A DNA stretch of 64,000 nt from positions 2,108,001 through 2,172,000 of the forward strand of contig NZ_CP149822.1 of assembly GCF_038396755.1 (NCBI RefSeq). The letters are read 5' to 3'. Each line of letters starts with the position of its first letter. The first letter of the stretch is position 1. The notes beneath the pieces were generated by a model. It was not told the origin of the DNA, made no database searches, and saw nothing but the letters and a program-made list of their open reading frames with translations. This document shows, in pieces, positions 34,747-42,206 of the stretch. A program made the translations under genes and the position numbers. The DNA is from Chitinophaga pollutisoli. GTDB taxonomy: Bacteria > Bacteroidota > Bacteroidia > Chitinophagales > Chitinophagaceae.

Positions 34747-37038
34747 TTATTTTCCAGTTGTTGTAAATGAATAAGGATAAGCAGCCTCGTTTGTGCCCCT
34801 TTGTTTGTTAGGATTCGCCCCCATCGTCACTTTCATCAATCCGCCCTGCTGGATGGCCGAATGGCTGATCCAGTTCGCGTTGTGGGGTTTCCCGTTCAGC
34901 GTAATGTTTTGGGTATACACATTCGATTTGCCGTTGCCCGGCGCTTCGATCACGAATTTCTTACCGTCTTGCAGCGTTACCGTCATTTTGGAGAACAGCG
35001 GCGCGCCGAGTACGTATTGGTCGGTGCCGGGGCATACGGGATAGAATCCCATGGCGGAGAACACGTACCAGGCTGAGGTCTGGCCGTTATCTTCGTCGCC
35101 GCAATAGCCGTCGGGGCCGGCGTGGTAGAGGCGGTCCATCACCTGGCGCACCCAGTATTGTGATTTCCAGGGCTGGCCGGCGTAGTTGTAGAGATAGATC
35201 ATGTGCTGAATGGGCTGGTTGCCGTGCGCGTACTGGCCCATGTTGGCGATCTGCATTTCGCGGATTTCGTGGATAACGGAGCCATAGTAGCTTTCGTCAT
35301 ATACCGGCGCCATTACGAAAACCGAGTCGAGCATCTCCGTGAATTGCTGACGGCCGCCCATGAGGCGTGCGAGGCCTTCCACGTCGTGGAAAACGGACCA
35401 GGTGTAGTGCCAGCTGTTGCCTTCGGTGAAGGCGTCGCCCCATTTGAAGGGGTTGAAAGGCGCCTGGAATTTGCCGTCTTTATTCTTGCCACGCATCAGT
35501 TTGGTTTCCGGGTCAAAGATGTTGCGGAAGTGCTGGCTGCGTTTTTTGAAGCGTTCGATCTCTTCAGCAGGGCGTTTCAGCGCAATGGCGAGTTTGTAGA
35601 TCGTGAAATCGTCGTACGCGTATTCGAGGGTGCGCGCGGCGTTTTCGTTGACGTTGACGTCATAGGGGACGTAACCCAGTTCGTTATAATACTTCACGCC
35701 TTTGCGGCCAACGGAGCTGAGGGGGCCTTCGTTTTCGGAGTTCTTCAGCAGGGCCTGGTAGAGCGTTTCGATATCGTATCCGCGGATGCCTTTCAGGTAG
35801 CTGTCGGCGATGAGCGAGGCGGAATTGGAGCCGATCATGCAGTCGCGGTGCCCGGGGCTGGCCCACTCGGGCAACCAGCCGGATTCCTTGTAAGTATTGG
35901 CGAGGCCTTCCATGATCTGGCCGTTCAGCTCCGGGTACATGAGGGTATAGAAAGGGAATACGGCGCGGAAGGTGTCCCAGAATCCATTGTCGGTGAACAT
36001 GACACCCGGCAGTACTTTGCCGTTGTAAGGGCTGTAGTGCACCTGTTCGTTCTGCGCGTTGTATTCGTAAAATTTGCGGGGGAAGAGCAGGGTGCGGTAG
36101 AGGCAGGAGTAGAAAGTGCGCACCTGGTCGGAGGTACCGCCTTCCACGGCGATGCGGCCCAGTTCTTTATTCCATGCCTGTTTGGCTTTTTGTTTGGTGG
36201 CGTCGAAGTTATCCTTTCCCACTTCGCGCTGCAGGTTGAGGGCGGCTTGTTCGTGGGAGATGAAGGAAGAAGCGGCTTTTACGTGTACCGTTTCGCCTTT
36301 GGATGTGGCGAAGCCGATGATGGCGCCGGCATGACCGGCCCGGAGCTCGAGCGTGTCTTTGGCGAGGCGGTTGCCGTCCCAGGTGTGGGCGAGGGCAAAG
36401 GGCTTATCGAACACGAGCACGAAATAATTTTTGAAATTCTCGGGAACGCCGCCACTGTTGCGGGTGGAGTAACCGATGATTTTCTTTTCGGCGGGGATGA
36501 TCTTCACGTAGCTGCCACGGTCGAAGGCGTCGACTACGATAAATGCGCTGTCGGTTTTAGGGAAGGTGAAACGGAATTGCGCGGCCCTTTCTGTGGGCGC
36601 GATTTCGGTGGTAACGTTGGCGTCGGCGAGGTAAACGGAGTAATAGTAGGGTTTGGCGGTTTCCGCTTTATGGGAGAACCAGCTGGCACGGTCGTCCTGC
36701 GTGAATTTCATGCGGCCGGTGACGGGCATGAGGGAGAATTGTCCGTAGTCGTTGATCCAGGGGGAAGGCTGATGGGTTTGTTTGAAACCGCGGATTTTAT
36801 CGGCGCTGTACTGGTAGGCCCATCCGTCACCGTTTTTATTGGTTTGCGGCATCCAGAAGTTCATGCCCCAGGGGGTGGCGATGGCGGGATAGGTGTTACC
36901 GTTGGACAGGCTTCCTTTGGAATCTGTTCCCATGAGTGGGTTGACCCATTCCACGGGGTCAGTTACTTTCTGTACGGTTTGAGCGTTGGCGTGCAAGCCT
37001 GCACATAATGCGACGAGGCACCAGCGAAATGTATTCAT
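34747..37038 (-). CDS. GH92 alpha-mannosidase (second copy)
   Basis: A 763-residue exported GH92 enzyme, signal peptide ending AGLHANAQ. Family marks are EWVNPLMGTDSKGSLSNGNTYP, SPGHRDCMIGSNSASLIADS, YAHGNQPIQHMIYLYNYAG and DEDNGQTSAWYVFSAMGFYPVCPGTD. The Glu of the GNEP motif in the first copy is Gln here (GNQP), as in some GH92 subgroups, so the linkage or mechanism detail may differ. A palindrome AAAATCGATTTT sits 5 bases before the start, suggesting control by the LacI protein encoded at 38000-39016. Confidence 0.92.
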   Translation of the reverse strand: MNTFRWCLVALCAGLHANAQTVQKVTDPVEWVNPLMGTDSKGSLSNGNTYPAIATPWGMNFWMPQTNKNGDGWAYQYSADKIRGFKQTHQPSPWINDYGQFSLMPVTGRMKFTQDDRASWFSHKAETAKPYYYSVYLADANVTTEIAPTERAAQFRFTFPKTDSAFIVVDAFDRGSYVKIIPAEKKIIGYSTRNSGGVPENFKNYFVLVFDKPFALAHTWDGNRLAKDTLELRAGHAGAIIGFATSKGETVHVKAASSFISHEQAALNLQREVGKDNFDATKQKAKQAWNKELGRIAVEGGTSDQVRTFYSCLYRTLLFPRKFYEYNAQNEQVHYSPYNGKVLPGVMFTDNGFWDTFRAVFPFYTLMYPELNGQIMEGLANTYKESGWLPEWASPGHRDCMIGSNSASLIADSYLKGIRGYDIETLYQALLKNSENEGPLSSVGRKGVKYYNELGYVPYDVNVNENAARTLEYAYDDFTIYKLAIALKRPAEEIERFKKRSQHFRNIFDPETKLMRGKNKDGKFQAPFNPFKWGDAFTEGNSWHYTWSVFHDVEGLARLMGGRQQFTEMLDSVFVMAPVYDESYYGSVIHEIREMQIANMGQYAHGNQPIQHMIYLYNYAGQPWKSQYWVRQVMDRLYHAGPDGYCGDEDNGQTSAWYVFSAMGFYPVCPGTDQYVLGAPLFSKMTVTLQDGKKFVIEAPGNGKSNVYTQNITLNGKPHNANWISHSAIQQGGLMKVTMGANPNKQRGTNEAAYPYSFTTTGK

Positions 37039-37042
37039 AATG

Positions 37043-37056
37043 CAAAATCGATTTTG
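37043..37056. promoter_or_regulatory. LacI-type operator in the GH92 leader
   Basis: The palindrome CAAAATCGATTTTG lies 5 bases upstream of the second GH92 start codon. A related site is found at 37558-37573. Confidence 0.55.
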
Positions 37057-37557
37057 TAAAAAAGGGGGCCGGCCCAGGAATGGGCCAGCCGTTAGATGCT
37101 ACTCTTTATTGTTTGTATGATAAGCACTTGTTCACTTGACGCCTTTGGGCCTGTCTTATTCCCGGAATCGGATGAAACCTGACCGGCAGACGGCGGCTCG
37201 CATAAAATGATCCGGCGTGGCGTCTACTGCAAGATGGCTTTGCCATTTGCGGTCGTAAATTTACCAAACCTAATCAATATCCGGGCGTCTTTTCCATTCA
37301 AAAATAATTTCCCTCCCCGTTTCTGCCAAAAGTTCGCCTAAACGAAAAGGCCGATCCTTGTAACCGACTGATAGGCAACAGGTTGTAAAAACCGTTTTGG
37401 ACAGGAAGAAATCCGGGCGGCAGGGCCGTTTCGGGCAGCCAACCGTCAGGATCGCGGGAGATGGGTGTCAGCATCTTTGTATCTAACCTGTTTTCCACAT
37501 TTCCGGACAATGTCCGGCGCCTCCGCCACGCCCCTTTTCCGATTGTTTCTGCTAAAA

Positions 37558-37573
37558 GCAAAATCGATTTAGC
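37558..37573. promoter_or_regulatory. Second LacI-type operator, about 520 bases upstream of GH92
   Basis: GCAAAATCGATTTAGC shares the AAATCGATTT core with the site at 37043-37056 and is nested in an outer TGCTAAA/TTTAGCA repeat. Two spaced sites would allow looping by a tetrameric LacI protein. Confidence 0.45.
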
Positions 37574-37720
37574 ATAAGATCATAAAAAAAGGCCTTGTAT
37601 GGAGGCGATTCATAAATGTAGGGGAAAAAACCGAAATCTGAAATTTTCCGCCGGAAAAATGGCTTGTGGGCCAACGATGGGGATGGGAATGCCTACGAAA
37701 ATATGCGCTCCCGCATTAAT

Positions 37721-37776
37721 GAGGGGTTACTGTAGGGTTAATAAGGAGTTACTTAGGGGTTACTTAGGGGGTAATG
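37721..37776 (+). repeat. Telomere-like GGGGTTAC/GGGTTA repeat tract
   Basis: Five irregular units of the type (G)GGGTTA appear in 56 bases: GGGGTTAC, GGGTTA, GGAGTTAC, GGGGTTAC, GGGGGTAA. Within 110 bases downstream lie complementary units (TAAACCC, TTAACCCC, TTACCCC). The tract could fold as a G-quadruplex or as a long imperfect hairpin. Confidence 0.5.
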
Positions 37777-37890
37777 TATATTTAATGTATATAAAAGCAT
37801 CTTAAACCCTTTACTATAGCCACTTTAACCCCTATTTATATACAAAGCACCCCCTTATTAGCCCTTTAGTAACGATATTTTACCCCTGCT

Positions 37891-37931
37891 GTCACACACT
37901 CGTTTGTGACACGGACAGGCGTCTCCGCCTG
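37891..37931. repeat. Double hairpin element
   Basis: GTCACACA/TTTGTGAC (37891-37910) is followed at once by CAGGCG-TCTC-CGCCTG (37916-37931). It may act as a terminator for the LacI gene or be a dispersed REP-like repeat. Confidence 0.4.
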
Positions 37932-37999
37932 GCAGTCCGGCGTCGGCCGGTACAGGCAAAGGACGGGATGACGGCTAAGCCGCTTTTCCAGCGCTATAA

Positions 38000-39016
38000 T
38001 CAGGAAGAGCCTCTTTTAATAAATTTCCCCGGTAGCTCCAGCCGTGTTTTGCGCAGGGCGCGCTGGCTTTTGTCCAGCTGGTTCATCAGCAGCTGCATGG
38101 CGGTCTTGGCGATCTCATCGATCGGTTGCTGCACCACCGTGATGCCGGGCGGGTATAACCGGAAAATATCGTGGTCGTCAAAACACACCACCGCAATATC
38201 GTCAGGGATCTTCATCTGCAGGCCTGCGAAAGCTTCCAGGCCTAAAATCCCCAGGTAGTTCGTGGCAAAGAATATAGCATCCATCGATTTATTCGACTGG
38301 ATGAATTGCTTGATTTTCCGTAACGACTCCTCCTTATCACCACTATACGGCAATTCCAGCACCAGTTTATTCTTTACGGCGATATTATGGCTGCGGAGCG
38401 TTTCCTTATAGCCTTTCATCCGCTCTTTCATCTGCACCAGGTCCATATCCACCGTCACGAAACCAATCTGCTTCGCACCCCGGTCGATCAGGTGCTCGAT
38501 GCCCTGCTTCACCCCGCCGAAATTATCGATCAGCACATGCGGCGCCTGCACTTCGGGGAAGTAGCTGTCCATCAGTACCAGCGGGCGTTTGTGGGCGATG
38601 AGTTGCTGGATGTCTTTTTCCATACCCGCCGCCGGCGTGATCAGGTAGCCGTCCACCTGCTGGCGGCTCAGCATCCTGATAAGCTCCCCGCCTTTTTGCG
38701 CGTTGTTTTCGGTGCTGCAATACACGATGTGGTAACCGTGCCGGTCGGCTTCCGATTCAATCACCCTGGCCAGCGCTGCGAAGAAGCTTCCGGAGATGCT
38801 TTCCACCATGAGGCCGAGGGTTTTGGATTGCCCGGTACGCAGGTTCACGGCTACGGAGTGAGGCTGGTACCCGGTCTTTTTCACCACCGCCATAACTTTT
38901 TCGGCCAGTTCTTCGCTGATGCGCATCTGCCGGGCTTTCCCGTTCAGCACGAACGACACGGTGGAAGGGGCAACGCCCGCCATGCGCGCGACATCTTTCA
39001 GGGATAACCTTTTCAT
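38000..39016 (-). CDS. LacI family transcriptional regulator near the mannosidases
   Basis: A 338-residue regulator if started at 39016 (MKRLSLKDVARMAG), preceded by a purine-rich AGGCCAGGAA; an ATG at 39040 is the alternative. The N-terminal HTH is LKDVARMAGVAPSTVSFVLNGK with hinge AVNLRTGQSKTLGLMV. The rest is a periplasmic-binding-protein-like sensor (DGYLITPAAG, IGFVTVDMDL, DDIAVVCFDDHDIFRL). It lies upstream of the second GH92 gene on the same strand, and the AAATCGATTT palindromes between the two are its likely sites. The inducer is unknown; mannose or an oligosaccharide is plausible. Confidence 0.9.
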   Translation of the reverse strand: MKRLSLKDVARMAGVAPSTVSFVLNGKARQMRISEELAEKVMAVVKKTGYQPHSVAVNLRTGQSKTLGLMVESISGSFFAALARVIESEADRHGYHIVYCSTENNAQKGGELIRMLSRQQVDGYLITPAAGMEKDIQQLIAHKRPLVLMDSYFPEVQAPHVLIDNFGGVKQGIEHLIDRGAKQIGFVTVDMDLVQMKERMKGYKETLRSHNIAVKNKLVLELPYSGDKEESLRKIKQFIQSNKSMDAIFFATNYLGILGLEAFAGLQMKIPDDIAVVCFDDHDIFRLYPPGITVVQQPIDEIAKTAMQLLMNQLDKSQRALRKTRLELPGKFIKRGSS

Positions 39017-39196
39017 TTCCTGGCCTTTCTGTTCTTTCATTTTTTAGCGTGCGGTTTCGCCGGCAAGTCCTTCCGGCGGGAGATTGACAATTAAAGCTTA
39101 CATCCGGGAAATTAAGGTAAAAAGGGGAATTACAGCGTTACAATCATGACAAATCCCTGCCGGCATTACCGGCGGAACCTGCGCGGGGAGGGGAAT

Positions 39197-39442
39197 TTAG
39201 ATGCCGACGGAGTTATCGACCCGCCGGTAGTTCATCCGCCAGAGGATATTGGCGAGCTTCCGCGCGGTGTTGGTGATAAAAGTTTCGCTTTTTTCGGGAA
39301 AATAAACGTGCAAAGATTCGTGCAGGGCCTCTTCCAGGTGCTTGCGGCCCTTCAGCCTGCTGTCTATCACAATCGTATTAGCGCCGTAATCCGAAAGACC
39401 GAAAGCCTTTTCCCGCCCCAGTTTCTTATAAATGACTTTCAT
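39197..39442 (-). CDS. Small HExxH putative metallopeptidase-like protein
   Basis: The ATG at 39442 (MKVIYKKLG) gives 81 residues. The frame is open further upstream, but that part is Gly/Ala-rich and unlike protein. The centre carries LEEALHESLHVYFPE, a zinc-binding HExxH motif, with preceding strand ANTIVIDSRLKG, as in small minimal metallopeptidases of phage and ImmA-like type. No third zinc ligand is evident. Function unknown. Confidence 0.6.
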   Translation of the reverse strand: MKVIYKKLGREKAFGLSDYGANTIVIDSRLKGRKHLEEALHESLHVYFPEKSETFITNTARKLANILWRMNYRRVDNSVGI

Positions 39443-39678
39443 ACGCCCGTTTTTGATGCTATTAAATATACGAAGAAGCCCGCCGGCCCCCAGCCCCTGC
39501 GTGTACCCGTTGCCTGAAGCGGCTTTCCCGCCCACACGACCCAAAAGGTACCACCAGCCCCCGTTCCCCGCTGCAGATTCGGGAGATCCGCCATGATGGG
39601 GCGATCCGGCAACAGCAAACCGGCTGCCGCCCGAAGGCGGCACCGGTTTACTGTTGCCACTTTGCTTGCGTTGTTCTG

Positions 39679-39888
39679 TTATATCTTTTCCGCTTTGAAG
39701 CCGGCTTTCTTCACCGTTTCTTCCACTTCTTCCGGCGTCAGCGTACTGGTCGACACCGTGAGGATCTTATCCGGATTGTTGGTATCCACCTCCCAGTGCG
39801 CGATTTCCTTTTCGCCGTTGAGCGCGGGGCTCACGCCTTTCACGCAGCCACTGCAATTGATATTGGTCTTGAATTTGAGCGTTTTCAT
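39679..39888 (-). CDS. Heavy-metal-associated (CopZ-like) copper chaperone
   Basis: A 69-residue single HMA domain with the metal site NINCSGCVKG (CxxC) and a ferredoxin-like beta-alpha-beta pattern ending KKAGFKAEKI. It starts 24 bases after the stop of CopA and is therefore in its transcript. It would deliver Cu(I) to the ATPase. It is clearly shorter than a multi-domain protein, as expected for a chaperone. Confidence 0.85.
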   Translation of the reverse strand: MKTLKFKTNINCSGCVKGVSPALNGEKEIAHWEVDTNNPDKILTVSTSTLTPEEVEETVKKAGFKAEKI

Positions 39889-39912
39889 CGTTATCAGATT
39901 TATATGGAATGA

Positions 39913-42132
39913 TTAAATATTGGATAATTTCAGCCGGAGGCTATTGCTTACCACCGATACAGAACTGAGCGCCATGGCGGCTCCGGCCAGCATGGGATCG
40001 AGCGAGAAGTCCATCACCGGGATGAGGACGCCCGCGGCCACCGGGATGCCGATGACGTTGTAAATGAAGGCCCAGAAAAGATTCTGGCGGATGGTCCGCA
40101 CCGTTTTCCTCGACAGGCGGATCGCTTTGGGAATCTGCCGCAGGTCGGAAGAAATGAGCGTCATCATCGCCACGTCCATCGCAATGTCGGTACCCTTGCC
40201 CATGGCGATACTGACATCTGCCTGCGCCAGGGCTTCGCTGTCGTTGATCCCGTCGCCTACCATCGCTACTACTTTCCCTTGCTTTTGCAGTTCTTTCACG
40301 AACCCGGATTTATCGCCGGGCATGAGGCCCGCCTTGACGTGGCGGATACCGGTTTCGGCGGCCACTGCGGCGGCGGTGCGGGCATTGTCGCCGGTGAGCA
40401 TCCATACTTCGATCCCCATGTCCTGCAGTTTCCGGATGGCGTCGGCGGAGCCGGACTTGATGGTATCCGCGATGGCGATCACGGCGAGGGCTTTCTGTTC
40501 ATCCGCGAACCAGATCACGGTGTACGCCGCATTCAGCCAGGTTTCGGATTGTACTTTGAGGGGCGCGTCGATACGGATGTCGTTTTCCTCCAGCAATTGC
40601 TGGTTGCCGGCGAAGAACCCCTTGCCCAGGGCCCTCCCTTTCACTCCGCGGCCGGTAATGCTATCGAATTGCTGGAGTTTTTCGGGTGTGATGCCATACA
40701 TGTGCTTCACCACGGCTTCTGCCAGCGGATGCTCGGATTCGCGCTCCAGCGCCAGCAAAGCGCCGGAATACATGAGGCGGTCTTCTTCCGACAGCCAGGC
40801 TTCGCCGGTAACGGCGGGCTTGCCTTCGGTGATGGTACCTGTTTTATCGAGGATCAGCGCCTGGATGCGATATGCTTTTTCGAGGCTTTCCGCGTCTTTG
40901 ATAAGAATCCCGTTTTCCGCGCCTTTGCCCATCCCGACCATGATAGCCGTGGGCGTGGCGAGGCCCAGCGCGCAGGGGCATGCGATCACCAGCACAGTCA
41001 CCAGCGCCATGAGGCCCTGCGTCAACCCGTTGGCGCCCCCCCAGATAAGCCAGGCGGCGAAGGCCAGCAAGGCGATGCCGATCACCACCGGCACGAAGAT
41101 CCCGGCGACTTTGTCGACGAGCTTCTGCACGGGGGCTTTCGAGCCCTGCGCTTCCTGCACCTTGCGGATGATCTGCGCCAGCAACGTGGCGCCACCTACC
41201 TGCGAGGCTTTCAGCCGGAAACTGCCTTTCTGGTTCAGCGTGCCGGCGAACACTTCCGACCCCGGCTCCTTCGCTACGGCCACCGGCTCGCCGGTGATCA
41301 TGCTTTCGTCGACATACGACTTCCCGCCGATCAACTGTCCGTCTACCGGCACCTGTTCTCCCGGTTTTACCAGGAGCACGTCGCCCACTTGCACTTCTGA
41401 CAGCGCCACAACCGATTCCTGGCCGTTTTCGCCGATGCGGATAACGGTATTCGGTTGCAGGCCCATGAGTTTTTTGATGGCGGAAGACGTAGAAGCTTTC
41501 GCTCTTTCTTCCAGCAGTTTACCGAGCAGGATAAAGGCGATCACGACCGCCGCCGCTTCGAAATAAACGTGTGGGTGCAGGCCGCGGCTGTGCCAGAAGG
41601 CGGGGTTCAGGGTGTTGAAAATGCTGAATACGTAGGCGATCCCCGTGCTGAGGGCCACCAGCGTGTCCATATTGGCTTTACCGTTCTTCGCCTGTTTCCA
41701 GGCATTGATGAAGAAATGCCGGCCGAGCACGAGCACCACGGGTGTGGAGAGCGCCCACATGATCCAGTTGCCGTAAGGCATGTCCATGAAAAACATCCCG
41801 ATTACCACGAGGGGTATTGAAAAGGCAACGGCCCAGACGGTGCGCTGTTTCAATTGAGCGTAATGTGCGCGCTGGTGGTCCTCCAGGCCGGTTTCCATAT
41901 TGTCGCCGGTCAGCAGGTCGTAGCCTACCGACTGTATCGCTTTCTTCCATTCATCGGGGTGGGCGTTGCCCGGAGTGTATTCGACCAGCACGGAACTGCT
42001 GGCGAAGTTGACCGCAGCGGAGATGATGTCCGGCTGGGCCTGGAGCATGCTTTCCACCGAACCGGCACAAGCTGCGCAGCTCATGCCGGTTACCGGGAAG
42101 CTCTTTTTAACCGTTTGTTCCATTGTCGTCAT
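39913..42132 (-). CDS. copA: Copper-exporting P1B-type ATPase
   Basis: Start at 42132 (MTTMEQTVKK) avoids 18 atypical residues of the longer frame; 739 residues. In order: N-terminal HMA domain with GMSCAACAGS, eight predicted membrane helices, actuator TGEP (ESMITGEPVAV), the intramembrane metal site CPC (VIACPCALGLAT), phosphorylation site DKTGTITEGKP, and hinge VGDGINDSEALAQAD. CPC together with the downstream Asn-Tyr and Met-x-x-Ser-Ser helices fits Cu(I) export. It is coupled with a CopZ-like gene. No CueR or CsoR regulator is nearby. Confidence 0.93.
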   Translation of the reverse strand: MTTMEQTVKKSFPVTGMSCAACAGSVESMLQAQPDIISAAVNFASSSVLVEYTPGNAHPDEWKKAIQSVGYDLLTGDNMETGLEDHQRAHYAQLKQRTVWAVAFSIPLVVIGMFFMDMPYGNWIMWALSTPVVLVLGRHFFINAWKQAKNGKANMDTLVALSTGIAYVFSIFNTLNPAFWHSRGLHPHVYFEAAAVVIAFILLGKLLEERAKASTSSAIKKLMGLQPNTVIRIGENGQESVVALSEVQVGDVLLVKPGEQVPVDGQLIGGKSYVDESMITGEPVAVAKEPGSEVFAGTLNQKGSFRLKASQVGGATLLAQIIRKVQEAQGSKAPVQKLVDKVAGIFVPVVIGIALLAFAAWLIWGGANGLTQGLMALVTVLVIACPCALGLATPTAIMVGMGKGAENGILIKDAESLEKAYRIQALILDKTGTITEGKPAVTGEAWLSEEDRLMYSGALLALERESEHPLAEAVVKHMYGITPEKLQQFDSITGRGVKGRALGKGFFAGNQQLLEENDIRIDAPLKVQSETWLNAAYTVIWFADEQKALAVIAIADTIKSGSADAIRKLQDMGIEVWMLTGDNARTAAAVAAETGIRHVKAGLMPGDKSGFVKELQKQGKVVAMVGDGINDSEALAQADVSIAMGKGTDIAMDVAMMTLISSDLRQIPKAIRLSRKTVRTIRQNLFWAFIYNVIGIPVAAGVLIPVMDFSLDPMLAGAAMALSSVSVVSNSLRLKLSNI

Positions 42133-42206
42133 CGTGTGTTTCCTTTTAGAGGATACAAAGATCCGACCGAACGCCCGGCGGGGCATTATAGAATTCAGGG
42201 AAAGAT

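Larger units (their letters stand above)
37057..37999. other. Long intergenic region between GH92 and LacI genes
   Basis: No convincing gene in about 940 bases. It holds the operator at 37558-37573, a G-rich GGGTTA-like repeat (37721-37776), a facing C-rich part (37804-37887) and a cluster of hairpins at 37891-37931. Confidence 0.5.

Noticed and set aside
35203..37008. A 601-residue open frame on the plus strand opposite the second GH92 gene
   Set aside because: It mirrors a GC-rich gene with strong GH92 motifs and has no domain or start signal of its own; it is an antisense shadow. The same applies to long frames at 40064-41566, 42975-44372, 47423-49552, 50949-52625, 53314-54510 and 56257-57174.
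37298..37805. Small frames of 68-87 codons in the GH92-LacI gap
   Set aside because: They cover operator-like and repeat sequences and do not resemble proteins.
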